Below are positions 46,387 through 61,399 of a DNA stretch of 64,000 bases, piece by piece. The position numbers were made by a program, and so were the translations under genes. Under the pieces are notes generated by a model. It was not told the origin of the DNA, did no database searches, and worked only from the letters and a program-made list of their open reading frames with translations. This DNA comes from Strigops habroptila (taxonomy: Eukaryota > Chordata > Aves > Psittaciformes > Psittacidae), in assembly GCF_004027225.2 (NCBI RefSeq), contig NC_044284.2:42704420-42768419 (forward strand), written 5' to 3'. The first letter of the stretch is position 1. Each line of letters opens with the position of its first letter.

Positions 46387-49300
46387 TTACCAGTTAGTAT
46401 CATCTTCCCAGTTCAACTCCTCTTCTTCACCCCAGCCTGCAGCTTCAGCCTAGAATCATGTAAAATTACCAACATTAAGGCACATGTACTGTACTTCTGT
46501 ACTTAGCACAGCACAGGAGCCAGGCTGTAGCCTGTGCACCTTGTCATAGCAGAGCAAGACATTGATCCAGAATGGTGAAAGCTCCTCATAAGGCAAAAAA
46601 TGAAGTGCCAGTATTTGCAGCTTTCTGTCTTAAAGAACTTGTAACTACAAAAGGAAACATCTTAAAGACAAGAGGAAGCTAACAGGGAGAGTCTTATACA
46701 ATTTTCCTAAAATGAAAGCAAGAACTGTTTGTAGTAAAACCACCTCTCATTAATAACAGGATGCTATAAACTAGATGATGTCTTTAACCCTAGGAAACAG
46801 CCCTTGGTCCTGCTGTGTTCTAACACAATGAGTTTGATCTCATCTGTCCACTGACAGCTGCTCTTCTACTCCACAGCACTGACTGCACTACAGTGGTTGA
46901 CTCTTTCCCCCCTTCCCAAAAAAATAGAGTTGATACCACAACCGTGCTTCTGTCATTGTGAAACAGTATACCATTTTCAAATGTCATAAACAACTTCAGT
47001 TTATATCCCAAGCTTCTCTCCCCATGCCACCTGCTACTCCTGCAGTAGCTCTCTTGAGGCTTAATTAGCAAAACAACTTGAAATCAACACCTACTCCCTA
47101 ACAGAGTTGTATGTTCAAGTGGGTGTTGGGAGTGCTACCTCCCCTCCTAAACAGAAGTAGTCTCCAGAGTCTCAATGATAGGACTAGAGGGATTTACCTG
47201 CTTCCTTAAAAAGGCAGTTTTATAACCCTCCTGGTTCTCTGAAATGCAGAAATGTCTCCGCTATTCTTTCACAAAAACAAAGCCTCCCCCCAACCTTTGC
47301 TTTGTAATCCAGAAGTTCTGGTTTCCTGGTATTTTATTTACAATGCTCTCTGGTCTTCCTAGAAGAGCCAGGAGCATCATTAAATCCTGAGCATCCTCCT
47401 TCAGTTTGTGCACACTGCCATGCCTGTTCAGCAGACAGGATTCCAGGCTTGTTCTACCTGTCCAACAAACCAAGCCTCTCCCTAACATAGTGTAGGGTCT
47501 TTGCAATCAGGAACCAGCAGTACAAATTAAAAGCTGGAGTTAAAATTCCAGTTCTTTTAGTAGTGTACATGTTAAGTCCATTCTCTCACTGTTTCTTCAC
47601 AGAGCTCTCTTACTGCTGTAGTAATGGCACACTGAATTACCTGGTGCCTGATAAGATGGATCATTCAGAGCTCAGCATCTTGTATTCACAGGTAAAGACT
47701 CAACTGTACAGGCATATGCTGCTACTACTTCCTCAGGTTATCCATCATCTGATTAGGGAGCCAGCTGGTTCTACAACAGTGTGCTGTGCCATGTACGTGC
47801 TTCAGGATCCTCTCAAGTGTGCAGTCATTTAACCCCCCCTGCCTAAGCCTCTTACCTCAATGACATCAGCTGCTGCAAATTTGGATGAAAACAGCATATT
47901 CTGGGAGGCACCTTCTCTGCTGGATACTACACCAGAGTGGCTGGGAACAACCACTTCTGTCCTCGCTTCAGGTAAAATCAAGACAGCTGAAGATGGTTTA
48001 ATGTCTGGGATCATGTCAGCAAACCAGTCCAGCTCCGGGTCTTGCACGGGTTTCCTCTTCACTTTGATCGTGAATTCTTCTCCTAGGCCAGACTCTGATG
48101 AAGACTTCAACCTTTCCTGAAAGGTCATTTTTGGTGGCACAGTTTCTCCCAGTTGTTCCTGGTGGTCCCACTTGTCATTGCTCCAGCTGTTCCCGGGGCA
48201 GGACTTTGGGGGGGGACTCAGTCTGAGGCTTTTGAATTCTTTGCTCAGCTGATGGGTGCTGGGCAGAGACCTTGGCATTTCAACTGCATCAGCTTGGGTC
48301 ACAGTGAGGCAATTTCCCGAGGACAGTTCAGGACTAGGGCTGCTGGGCTCACAGTCATCCCAAGGCTTCTCATCTACATCATGTTCAACAAAATAAGGTC
48401 GCACGCTGCCCTGTGGCTCTCGGGGCTGAATTTGAATGTTCACAGTTTTCTCAGCATCTGTCTCCTCTGGCTCACTCCAGTCCGGCCACTCCTCTGCTGG
48501 CTTTTCGGAGGTAGTCAAAGAGCTCCTGCTGCTCCGTAGCATATTAATGTTTCCAGGAATTCCATTCAGTGGGGACTGAATGTCTTTTTCACCTGTGGAA
48601 GACAAAGGTGTTACATACTTATTCAAGAAAGCAAGTGTAGAGAGAGAGTTGTGCCTAAAACTCCTTTACATCACAGCACCTGGCACAGAAATAAGCCAGT
48701 AATGCTGACTGAAAAGATGCTTCAGCACTGAGCTTCTTTCATCTTAGAAAGGTGGCCCCTTTCTGCTTGCAAAGGAGGGGTATTCATCTCAGAGCCCTGG
48801 GGCAGTAACAGCTGACTGCTCATAAGCAGTAGGTGACTGAAAAAAAAGCCATGGAAGTAAACTGAGTTAGCTTCAGAGGCCAGAGAGTGAGTGACCTGTA
48901 AACCTGGTGTATCTGCCAAGCTGTGGGAGATGGAGGGGGAAGCACAGCAGAGAACCTGCAGTAAGGAAACAGAAATTCAGGACTGGCCAGCCAGCAGTAC
49001 ATGTATATCAGATTCCCAAGTAACTATTCCCTAGAAAGTCAAGGGTCACACTCTGCTTCCTTCTTGTTCCCTTCCTTGGTTCACTGCACCCTTCAGATCA
49101 CCACAGGGGGAAGTTTACATCTTCTCAAGCAACATTTCATTTGTAGAACACTTGATTTCTAGAAAGGAAGAGCTAGGGCTAAGTTTTACCTGTCTTTAAA
49201 GCCAGCTGATTGTCTTGTCGCACAGAAAACTTCTTGACAGGTACATTTCCAGAGATGGGGAACACACTAGAATTGTTCTTCAAGGGCCGTGAGGTCTGAT

Positions 49301-52300
49301 TTCTCTGATTGCTTAAAACATGACTGGGGGAGTCTGCAGGGATAAAAGAAAAGAAGATACCAAGTCCAGAAGGTGTGGTGTCAGTCTTAGTTGAACCTGC
49401 CCACAGCATTGGAACGTTCCTATTTACAACACTGACAAGGAATACTGACTGAAGATGGGTGCAGCAACCCAACAGCTGTGCCTCTTGATCTGTATCTAGA
49501 ACAGTACTCCTCTGTTCCTGCCATCTGCAGCTCTTGCCAGTACAAAGTTTAGACAACTCTCAATGGTCAGGTTTTGCTGATACATTCTTTCAAGAACTAC
49601 ACAATGAACAAAGTGATCATGATCAGAGCAGAGCCTTAAAAAATGCTGCCTGCCACCTGGCTGGATTCAGAATCCCAGCTTCTGTCCTGTATGGTAGCAC
49701 AAATCCTCTGTTGCCTGCTTCTCATACAAAAAGACAGCACTGACAGCCACAGCAATTCAAAGCGTAAGCAAACTCGTGCAACCACACAAACCCTCTTTTA
49801 TGCTTGGGCATGAGCAAGGCAGCTTACAGTACCGAGTCTCTACCCTGAATGAAGGCTGTGTGACAGCCTCCCTCATATCACACCCGAGGTGAGGTGGGGT
49901 GGTAGGCAGTCAATGCCACACTTTGAAGCTGCAGAAGGGAGGTTTGTTTCTGAGGATCACTTGGCAGGCACCTTGTTCCATTCACTCTGGGGAGTTGCAG
50001 CATATGATCAGTGGTGGCGGTGACGCTTTGGCTGCACAAGGCCCTTTTGCCACCACCTCAGGAGAGTATGGCCAGAATGTCAGTGCAGCATCTGCTCCCA
50101 CCTGGCTTACCTGTGCTCTCAGCCAGCTGTGCCTGCCTGGGCCAGGAGCTACCAGCGCAGCCAGACACGTGGCCTGTGGCTCTGGAAAGGATGGCAGTTA
50201 ACACGCAGAACCCACCCTTCCCCAGAGTGCCCCTGATAAAAGGTATGTCCTTCTCAGGGCTTAGGCAAGCAGATGAAGCAGCCTCACAGGTTCAGCCTCT
50301 AGTACTGTTTTTTGCAGATCACTACTCACTGTTGAGGACAAAGATGGGGTTTTTTGTTGTTTGTCTAAAGTTAAATCAGGTCTAATTTTAAATATATTCT
50401 GAAAAATAAACCTGGTTTTACCATGCAATCCACTTAGAGTTTATTTACGATAGTCTACTACAATAATGTAAAGAACAGTAATGCAATGAGCCATCCACAG
50501 ATTTTAATAAAGGGTGGTAGCTGTCAGTACACACATAGTCAGGAAGAAAACATTTATACTTAAATTGATCTCTATCATGTATTTCATTTGAATCTGTATA
50601 CCTAAAGTAGAACAAATGCCAATTCTTCCCTCCAGTTACAAGCATTCTTAGTTTCAATAACCAGAAAAGCTTTCCCTTAGTACACTTGGTTCCAAGTTAT
50701 CTAGCAGGTGTAGGGACTACTGTCTTCATTTGGATTAGCTGAAAAGTCTCCAGAGAGCTGACAAAATAGGGAAGTTCATATTCCTTTTCCAAGCTATGGA
50801 TAGAAATTGGGGGAAGAGGATGACATTTACTAGTTTTAAAAACATGAAGGACAGAGGGAATATTAAACAACTATCTGGATAAGTCCATTAGTCCTTTAGA
50901 AGGGCAGTCCCGTTTTTCCACCAAACACACACATTTAACAATCTCCTTTACTTACGGAGATTCTTAAATGAAGAAGAGATTTAAATTTTTCCATATATTT
51001 CCTACATTTAAAATACTTCTGATACCAATTCTGTATCCACAAATAGCACCTAATCTAGAATTGTAGTTTAGCTGCAAATTAGCTTGGTTTTCCCACCCCC
51101 CTCCCGATTAACCTGTCAATCGCAACAGATGAATCCTGCAAGAAATTCCCCCCATGTTGCTTGGACAGAATAGGCAGGAATCTCAAGAGAACTCTGACAG
51201 CATCATTTACCTTCCGGGGAGAGATCTGCAGTTTTCATGAAGCTTGGTACAGAGCTTTTGAAAATCTTGGTTCTTTCTCCACCTACAACTACTTCAGGTC
51301 CGAGCAGGGACACGAGGACTGCTAAGCTGTGCAGCGTTATCGCAACAATGGAGTCACTGGTATCTCGAAGGCCCAGCAATACCTACACCAAGAACAGAAC
51401 GACGTGACCAAGAACAGAAAATTCTGCTTTTTCACTTCTTTCCCCTTAAAATGTTGTATTGTTGGCACATTTCATTTCTGCCATCTCCCACAGCTCTCAG
51501 TAGATACTGGACATTATTCCACAGCATAAAATCAGCCTTCCACTTTGTGTGACAAGCTAAAGAGGGTGGGTGTCACACTTCGTGTGACAAGGTAAAGTGC
51601 CCGGTGAATGCTTGACCATAAGGCCAAGGCACCCCGAGCTTACACCTATCACTCCTCCATTCTTGACAGCGGTGGGGTGAAACAGGAACAGAGTCTCTTC
51701 TTGTTAGGTTGCCAGTCAAGGCCGACAGGTACTGGCACAAGTGGTGTATGTGACAGAGGGCATCGGGTTTACAAAACCAGTAGTCCAGATCTGAATGGGG
51801 TGTAAGGGCTGGGGCTTGCATAGAAAGGAGGCTGCAAACTGTGGCCAGCGCTATGAGATCCCAACTTCAAGCTAAGAACTAACCCAAGCAGTAGAAATCC
51901 CATATTCTAGGATATATGACCTATTGTTTTGCTGTCCTTAACCTGTGGCAATATGATGTTTTTCAACTCCTCCCGAGAGAACAGTTCTGCATAGGCATGA
52001 ATGTGAGACAGCAACACCATTCGAACGTGCTCCTCATGAACCTCAAACAGCTTCAGCAGCACAGGAATGACGTGTGTCTGGAACAAGGCTGGCGACAGGA
52101 GGCAGCTGGTCTGGCTTTCTCCAATTTGCTCTAGCGAAGAGAGGTGAAGATGGAAAAAGGCTGCTTCAGCAAGTGACAGCTCACACAAAAGCTACTCACT
52201 GTGAAACCATCACAGCCAAGATCTACAGTGTCAGCCCACTGCCGGGTTGGATTCTTTGTCAGCTGCCAACACAGCTTGCTGGGGATGTTAGAGATGGGAG

Positions 52301-55300
52301 GCAGGAGAGGCAGCAGTGCCAATGTCCACTGCTCAATGGTCATGACCCTGAACACTGTCAGTCACAAGACAGGTACTGTTTGACTGAAACCCCCATAGCT
52401 ATTTAGGGAAAACTTTAATAGAGAGGAGGCAAAGAGCAGGGACAGAGAGCTGGGGATCCATCAAGACATGCTGAACACTTCTTACAGAAGAAAGAGGAAG
52501 AGTCTGAGCACCCATTACAGGAGAAAGGGCAGTGGCAGAAGAAGGAGGAGCAGCCAGGGTAAGGGGAAAGCGAGAAGAGGGATATGCAGTGAGCCACTGG
52601 GAAAATCTGGGCTGGGAGGGTGGGGTGACGTGAACCTGGGAAAATGCCCAAGCAATTCCTAACTCTCCTCCCAGCATCAGCAGAGCAGTGGAAAGTACTA
52701 CAAAGGGGGAAGCACACGTAACCATCCTTTCCAGTTCTGTATGTTACACTATTTGTTCTGGTTAAATAAATGCCACTATTCCCTTGACTGAATGGAACGA
52801 TCACTCTGAATTCATTCCAAACATGTCACTAATAATTGTGAAGAGAAAGTATTTAAAGGTCACCTTTCTTTGGACCCAGCAGATGAGGAAGAAAACTCTT
52901 GACAGCTACAGGTTCTGCAAACACGAGCTGATTGAGTAGAAGAGGCACCAGCCGCGATGCTATCAGCTCCTCTGACAGCCCAGCCACCCTATCCAGTAGG
53001 AATCTGCGTTCCAGGAGAGAGCAATTGGTATCAAGGCAGCCTTCATGCATTTATGACTGTTTCCCTTAATATCACTTTCCCCTTTTTGTGTCTGCCTCAT
53101 CTCCTAGAGACAGCGTCCCATCACAGCCTCTCACTCTGTGTGCACTCTAACCTAGAAGGACAAGGCTCTGCTCCTGCCTGAGGCTTTCAGGCAAAGGCAA
53201 CACAAAACAGGAGCTGGAAACACTGTTAGGCCACACTCCCTCCTCTACTGCAACACTACAGCACACGGGTCAGCTTTACAAATGATTCCTGCTCTGCCAT
53301 GGTACAGTGGGAGATGGAACAGTGCAGCTAAAGCGTGTGGAAGAGAACCTGAATAATTTAACTTCTGCTAATACCATCATTATTATGCCCCACGAAGTGC
53401 ATTAACTGTATTAGAACATGGACAATGGAAAAATTCTTCCCTTTTCATACCCCTGTACTCTTGGGAATGCTGCTGTTCTTGGCCTTGTAGAGTTCAACCC
53501 AGCTGCTAGCAAGCAGACAGGATTCAGAAAAGCACCCTTGAAGTGACGCATGTCACTACAGTCTGGTTTCGGACTGGTTCTCCAGTGACAGCAATTGATC
53601 TGTGGCAGGTAAAAACCCCACTGTCCATGTGGCTGTGCAGAGTGTCACGCCAGAGGCTGGCGAGTATCAGAATGATGCAGAGCCCAGCAGGCATCACTCC
53701 CCCCAAACACCAAACGGTTCACAAGAAATTGGTAAAGGAGGGAGTGAAATTTCCTATTTGATGCAAATGTTATTTTGGCTCAAGTACCCAAAATATTACA
53801 AAGCAAAAAATGTTCTGCCAAAGCAATCAAAATCACCCACTTAACTACCTCTCTGGCTCCTAGTCTTCCCAGGTCTCCCACGGTCTGAAATAGGAAATTC
53901 CTGGAATAAGAAGCTTCCGGATTATAGTTCCTTCACTTACTTACTTGAAAAATTCTGTTTTTTCCTCCTCAGATTTTAGAGTTAAGGTCTTCAGAAAATT
54001 CACAACTTCCAGAAAATCATTCCTAAGCACAAAAATAGTCAAGTGTGATCCTTATTGATACTAAACCACTTACAACGAAGAGACTGCAAATCCCCGTCCT
54101 CCTTCTAGCAGAGAGAACTAGCCTGAGGGATACAAGTCAAATGCTGGTGGACGCCAGCATGGAGGTGTGACCCATCACCCGAAAGCTGCCCCTGCACAGT
54201 GCTGCACTTCGAAGTCAGCAATTCACAGGAAGACCTGGGCAGTGTTGGCACTAGCCACCCTGACCACCTGGCCAGGGCAATGAGGAGAACCAAGTGCCAC
54301 GCTACACTAATGCCACCACCTAGAGAAGCACTCAGGGGACAGCAGGCACAGCTCTCTGTGGATTATCTCAGAGCCTGCTTTGCTCCAGCAGCACTGCTAA
54401 AGATTTTTTCTACAGCATTTCCTACTACCTCCCATGAGCGTGGGGACATCCAACTGACTGCATGTGACTAAGGGACACACTTCTGCCACCGCTGCCAGCT
54501 CAGCACCTCATTTGGAAGGCTAACACTTTCTTAATTTAAGAAGTCTCTTTTCTGTAAGAGGTAGGGATGAAGTCTGCACTTCCCATCTGAAAGTAACACA
54601 CCTTCACAAAATGAACACATTTGCAACACAGAAACAAGCAGTATCAAGACATAACAAGAAAAGCAGGATATTCCTTTCCTTACCTGAAAAATTCATGAGA
54701 CAGTAAGCTGGACAGTGGTGGACGACACTTTGGATCTGGGTTCAGCAGTGTACAGTGCAAGGTTTGCTGAAAGCTGGAGAGAATATCTGCTGAAACTGAA
54801 ATTCAGAGCACCTACAGTTAGATTTCTCTCTCAACATTAAACAAGCTATGTTCAGTAGTCCTCCATCCTCCCAAAAATTTAATTTTTAGCTCTATTTGAT
54901 AGCAAAATTACTCATATCTGGCCTAAAGGAAGGGAAAACAGCATTTCTATTTCTCTTCCAAAGCTGCTTGGTCTTTGGGGCACCAAGGAATGCTACTGTC
55001 TTCCCAAGAAGCTTTCTGCTCCCTCCCTGCTATAGGGCCCCTGCTCAGCTGCGGTACACAACATCCATGCTCCCGCATCCATAAGCCTTAGTGAAGTGGC
55101 TGGTGAGGCAGGACCGGGCGAACCTCTGACTGCTGCAGAGCAGGTTTGGAAGTGCCCACATTACACAAGCCGGTGACCTCCAGCCACATCTGAGCATGTC
55201 CAAACGCAGGGAAAGGGGAATACAGGAGAAGCCAAAGCCTGCGTTTTAACTTAGCAAACACAAAGAACAGCAATGGCCGCTGAACCTGTAGCGCATCTGC

Positions 55301-58300
55301 CAGCCACAACAAAATGGCTCGATGAACGCAAGGAATAAGTTACAGAGGCCTGTTGATAGCAACGTGTCATTCCTCACCCTGATCATTGAGGACTTTGAGG
55401 AGATTCTCAACTGTTGTTCCAAACGCGAAGGCATCCCTCGCGTGCCCGTAGCTGCTGGGCAGAATCTTGAAATCTGCAGACTGAAAACAAACACAAAAGA
55501 TCAGGAAAGCATTACTATGAAATATTATGAAATACGCAGTAGTTTCCATGAGTTTTAGTTCCCACCCCTCACCATACGCACTCTCCAATTCCTTCTGTAG
55601 CACCAAAGCTCCACTGAGTACCCTACAAGTAGAATATTATGCTAAAAAAAACTCCATGGGGGAATTTATAACCCAAAGGAGCAACTTCATAATGATGAAA
55701 CAATTCCCCGATGAATGCGTGCAGCGACTGCAGGTCAGCAGCTTCCAGCATTTCTATGGAAACAGGTGATAATTGGAGAGAGAAAGAGAGCTCCTTTAGC
55801 ACAAGCAGCTCAGAGGATGCTTCATGGACAGGTGACTAACAAGTGAGAAGAGGCTGTTTTGAAAGCACACAGCTGTGAGACCACAGTGATCTGGGCAATC
55901 TCAGCAACTGCTCTGTAATTTTTGCAAAGCTTTGGTGATTCAGAAGCATTAAAGCTGCAACACAAAGTGTCTGAAAAGTATTACGGGAATCTGCTGTCCC
56001 CATCACTCCTCATTCAGAATGTCACTTCCCTATGCCCAACATCATTCCCAAAACAGGGATGGGATGAAAGAGGGGGAAAAAAGGAAGAGAGTAAACCTCA
56101 CATATTACCCAATAGCTAACCTCCTATTCAGGCGTATGGAACCAAAATGTGTGAATAAAGATTATTTCCTGACCATTGCAATTTTATTTGTTGCCAGCAA
56201 GAAGTTCCTCCAAGTAATGATGTTACTCACCATCTCCTCACAAGGGATGCATGACTGGTCTCGTACCGACTTGACATGGCAGAGGAACTAGAAGGAAAAG
56301 AGGGGAGACATGAGCTGCCTCGACTGCTCACCTGTGCCCAGCAGCAGGAGCAGGCTCTCCCCTGCCCCTTCAGCATGCAGCCGGGGCAGGCTGCACTTTG
56401 CTCTGCCCGGCGGGGAAGCACAAGAGGAGCAGGTGTGAAGCACCAAGCTGACAGAGAGCAACTTCAGGGCATCGCAGCCAACTTGTCCCTTTAGCCCTCA
56501 GTCCTACTGTCCTGCATAATCCATCTGGACAGGGAAAGGATTTAATTAGCTTTAGCTGTCAGGTCTTACTGCTGCGCTCTTTGCGCTGCTGTGCACCACC
56601 ACGCAGGCCAGTTAGCTGTGTGCCTGCCTGATCCTTTCTGGAAGGCAATACACACCAGGGACACTCAGTACAGGTTGTGAAGGATTTGTATATGCTCTGG
56701 GAGAAAAGGCAATATACATTTACAATGCAGTGCCAGGCTGCAGCAATGACTCTGCACAGCATGCAGCAGAAATCAAACCAGGAATTTTCCTAAGACCACT
56801 AACAAGCAATGAAGATGCCAGCAGCAAAAGCTAAGGAGTCATTGAAATTCTTTTCCTTACTGATTCATTTCAACCTGGATCTTCCTGCTTCACACTAAAG
56901 CTTTTTTCTTTCCCCCCCAGGTTGTTTTACATCAGTCCAGAGGAGCAAAGATTTCTCACTCTCCTCAATCTTAACCTACCAGCCAGCAGTAACCCTTAGA
57001 AAAGCAGCTGCTTTCTGGCTAATGGGGAATCAGTTTCTGTTTGTATAGACATTGTAGTTTATAGTCCCATTGTCCTTAGAGTAAAGGTTCAGGCCAAAGC
57101 TGAAAGCAAGCCAACACACTTAACAGTGAATTCAGGTAACTGGAAGGACTTGGGCCTTCACTTGGCTAGGTGGCCAGCTTCCGCAGGCCAGGAGCCCTCT
57201 CCCAGGCATCAGAGTATGCATTTGCTTGGCTCTTACCTCTGGGGTGGCTTCACTGAAGTTACAGACTGTTTCCATTCCTCCCAGCTTCCAGTGCCCATCC
57301 TCACTTACAAAAACGGATGATAAACAGACGTTGTTATGTGTCAGGTTTCCCTAAAACATAAAAAGATAATGGACTCGGGGATAGATGAAGATATAAAATC
57401 TTAATCAACACTAATCAGGTACTGCAAGGAGCTGAGAGAAAGCTGCCAAAAAGGGCACGATACTAAAGGTTGTTCAGGATTTTGCAGGTATGAGGCAGAA
57501 GGGCTGGGTTTTTAGAGCAGACAAAGCTCTAGTTGTCACAGCCCTTACAGCGCAACTCTTAATCCAGACAAGCCCTCCAACTATGAAGACAAAGCCCAAA
57601 AGCTACAGCTTGAGCCAGGATTTAAGTGCAGTCCTGGATAAACACACAGTGACAAAACAGAGGAGTGGTGACACCAATCTCTGACATGTGGCAACAGCTG
57701 TAAATAAATGCCAAGACTGAGCAATACTATTTCCCCAAAAGCAGCACTGGAAGCAGATGTCAATTCATGAATTGAGAACTGCTCTCTTATTTCCAAACAC
57801 ATTTTCAATTACCCTTCCTCCTACAAAGCAGCCAATGATTTTAGCAGCTTCAGCCTAAAAGAACTGTGGGGGGTTTGTGTATGTCTTTCTGAGGGATCAG
57901 GAATGAGACAGTCATCCAGGCAAGCGCAGGTACAACACTCTCCTGTCACGTTCATCGGGCTCCCACCAAAGCCTGATGACTGCTGCTGGGGATACCTACC
58001 CGGTCATGGAGGAAGATGAGTGCCAGCAACACATCATAGATCCCTGCACAGATTTCTGCGGAAGAGAGTGTCTCCAGGACCATCTCCAAAGGCTTCACAC
58101 GTTCTGTAACCAGGTGGATCCCATTTGCTTCCACAGTACAAGACAGGAAGCGCAGAAGGCAAGGGTGGCGCAAGGTTTTCAGGTGCTTCCAGAAACAAAG
58201 ACATCTGTTAAATCTCATTCAAGGCACCTCTCTCTGCTGCAGAGGTTAGCCTCATGCTTTTAGCCATGGTTTCTGCTTGAATTCAGACAGCCCATCCCTG

Positions 58301-58853
58301 CTCCTCACCAAGCACTCAGCACAACCACCCACTGCTGAACTTAAATACACCTAGATACAGTCAGTCTTACACCGAATAAATACAGTATTTTGGGTAGATC
58401 TACCCAAGTAACACTCTCTGACATCTATCTGCAGGAAGAGACCAGTAAGGTATTGCTGCCTGAACAGTGCTTCCACCACTGCTCACATCCTGCAGCACAC
58501 ATTGAGTTTTGCAGCTGCCACCTCTCCTGTCCCCCTGCACGGCAGCTCTCCGCAGCCAGTGTCAACTTCGACCTTTTCTCCTGCTCTTACTCCCCAATGA
58601 TTTAACCCTCATGAACTGATTCCCACCCCTCCAAGAAATAGGAGGGACAACTCTGATAAGCCTGTCCCAGGCCCGCTCTCCACAGTACCTTGGCAGCTTT
58701 ATTAACCTTATCTTCATTCTCTCTCTTGTACACAAAAACTGAAGCAAGTTTGCCATCTTGCAGCACAGCCGGATAAACTGTGTGTCCCGTTGGCAGTGTG
58801 AATGGTGGCTCTTCCAGTGTGTAGCTCTTTAAAGCGCTGTTCTCCGAGCCCAT
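46387..58853 (-). CDS. SCYL3: SCYL3 (PACE-1), N-myristoylated pseudokinase; 13 coding exons
   Basis: SCY1-family pseudokinase scaffold linked to ezrin, the Golgi and the cell edge. Minus-strand coding exons: 58853–58689, 58185–58000, 57350–57237, 56287–56231, 55480–55378, 54795–54684, 54022–53945, 53003–52864, 52130–51943, 51382–51211, 49333–49190, 48592–47856, 46449–46387. All are GT–AG, phases join, 752 aa; human is about 742. The start [10 protein letters not shown] gives Gly2 for N-myristoylation, so I prefer it to an in-frame ATG 45 bases upstream. The kinase-like part has [24 protein letters not shown] and [13 protein letters not shown], where the HRD motif is HNN, and HWKLGG in place of DFG, so no catalysis is expected. 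The middle part ([69 protein letters not shown]) forms HEAT-like repeats. The acidic C-terminal part has [45 protein letters not shown] and ends NWEDDTNW. Confidence 0.95.
51542..51598. repeat. Imperfect direct repeat and 8-bp hairpin in SCYL3 intron 9
   Basis: actttgtgtgacaagctaaa (from 51542) recurs as acttcgtgtgacaaggtaaa (from 51577), a 35-base spacing with two mismatches. The inner part also forms a hairpin: tgtcacac (51571–51578), loop ttc, gtgtgaca (51582–51589). Confidence 0.7.
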
Positions 58854-61399
58854 CACTTGTAGAGTTCGGCCGTTGCAGAGATTCCCTCTTGATGACAAAC
58901 TGGCCTAAGAGTGAAGGAAGATGTTTTTTGGGCAGATTTAGTTCCAGCAGGTGCTGTCCAGTTTGCCTTCAGAGCATTTTCTGCAAAGCATGAAAAAGCC
59001 ATGAAGAACTTCCTCCTGCCAGGATCCTCTCCTTCAGTTTAAGGACAAGGATAAAATCCCCACTGTTTACTTTGTAAAGGAAACCATATGTCCACAAAAG
59101 GGTTCAGATCAACAGAAACCCCTAGGACTACATCAGCATCTGTGTCAGCATCACCACCAGACACCACCAGCTCTGACACAGAGATGAACAGAACAGGCAG
59201 AACAGCATCTACAACTAGTCCCTGACCTGGCTACCCAACCCAGGATCTCCCAGTACCCCCCAGTCATGCAGATACCTACCCCAGAGGTTTAATTCAGATT
59301 AAATACAGTCAGCAGTTAGGAATCGTGACTGCCACCACCTTAAGGCACAAGGAGCCCCTGGCTGCCTTCAAAGCAGCCATTCCTTAATTCTCCAAGCCAC
59401 AGAATGAAGCTATGTCAGGTAACCTCCTCCAGCAGCACGCTCTTTCCCTCCAGATCACCTTCTCTCACTCTGACAGATACTCCCTGTGCCAACCCTTCCT
59501 TCCTCCCACAGCCTTTGTCAGGAAGAGGCTGACACAGATTTTTGTGCTGCTTCCTTGCATACAAAACTGGTAAAACAAACACGGTGATTGCAGAAGCTTT
59601 TGGAAAACACTGACCGAGCACATGTGCTGTAATCAGGCTGTGATCACAGGCTAGGGGCGAGACCCTCAATACCAGGCTGTATATGGAAGTCAGCAAATGA
59701 TCTTTAATAACAAGAGGACAGAGCAAAAACCTCAGTTTTCAGGAAAAGTGTGGAAAAAAACCTTCTCATCCCCAAGCACTTCTTGCAACTGGAGAATTGC
59801 TTTATGGTGGTTGTTTCTAGTCATGACCTGAAGCTTCAGGAGGCAACAACATGGGAGTCTCTGGGCCCTCCAACAGAGCTGTTCCAGCAAAGCTGCTGCT
59901 CTGGCCCCACACCCGTGTCTGTAGTTCAAGCCCTGCCAGGAGCTCAGAGGTCAGTGGTGCTGGGGGCCTTCTGGAGAGAGAGCTGCTCTGTTACAGTTTC
60001 CTGACTTCAGTTAAGAATTAGTTACCTAGAAGATTGTCCTCTTCCTCCCCAGTGTCCTATATTTGAACATGTTACAAGCTGATGTTTTTATTAAATGTAA
60101 ATATGCCAATTGCTCAACCCACTAGTCAACAAGAGCACTGCGAAGGAGCAGAATGCTGCCTTTTTAGTAGGCTCCATACATATCCTTGCTCATACATCAT
60201 TTAACTACGTTTGTTAGCTAACTGTTCTGTTACAAAGAGGTAACTACAACTCCAGATGTGCTTCTTGCTGGGAAGAAGGAACCCTATGAACACAGCAGAT
60301 ATGGGAACCAGAGCACATTATGGCGCTTACCCGTTTGATGTGAACACCCTCCAGAGCGTACAACCACCACGACAGTCTGAAATTGTGGTTTGTTTGGTTT
60401 TTAATTGAGCTTCTGTGTCCTGATCCACCCAGAATCTAACGCTGCATTAACTGCAGATCATGCACATCTCCCCTCTGGTGCCAGGGATGAAACTGCACCT
60501 TTTCAGTGCCGATTCCTCTAATGTGACCTTTAAGAAATAAAAGAACCTATACGAATCTAAACTGCACAGCTGAGTGCAGGTATCTGTATTCTTGTCTCTT
60601 TTCAGCTTTGATTTGTTTTGTAGCTTTGCTGTAACTACTTCTCAGATTTTGCATAGGACAGCTCAAAGTATCTGTGTGCCTCGTGCTCCTTCAGATACAT
60701 ACAGACACATTCACTGGTTAAAGATTAGGCTTCAGAGACACTCATAGTTCAGAAATATTGTAACGTTGGAGTCATTCAAGCAACTGTGATCTACTCCAGT
60801 GCCACTGCACAACAACCAGCTTCAAACAAGCACCCCCACTCCTCGTAACCGCCTCTCAGGAGGAGCCCAACAAGTCTCAGTACCAAACGCCAAGCACCGT
60901 CAAGCAACCAGCTTTGAACAACCCAGGGGCAACAGCAGCCGGTGGAACCAGGAGCCACACTTTTCAGGAATGTGGCAGCTTTGCAAAACTATTGCTTGGC
61001 TTCTTTTTACAGCACTCCAAAACATGTTGGCTATTCAAACTCCAGCAAAAAGCATTTCCAAAGGTGTAAGCCTCGGTGCGGCTAAAATCCACAGAAGAAC
61101 TCTTCCAATGCTAATAAACTATCACACAACTACGCTGTGTAAGGACCACACATGCTTCATGAGTTAAAAGCATTACCCACATTATAACCCTTTAAAATCT
61201 TACTTTCAACTAATTGTAAACATGAACATTAGATGCAACACACAGCGCACCTTGAGGTGGAGAGGAGCTCAGCAGGGAAAGCCAGAGGGACTGGTCGTTA
61301 AGAACAACTTGGGTCTGCCACCATAAACGGTGTTAAGAGTTGGAATTTCAGGTTAGCTTCTTTGTGGAGGGATGACACCGCGCACGAGGCATCCACCTG

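Noticed and set aside
52131-52355. 74-codon minus-strand open frame next to SCYL3 exon 9
   Set aside because: The exons at 53003–52864 and 52130–51943 join in frame directly (GPKK-EQIG), leaving no room for it; no family similarity.
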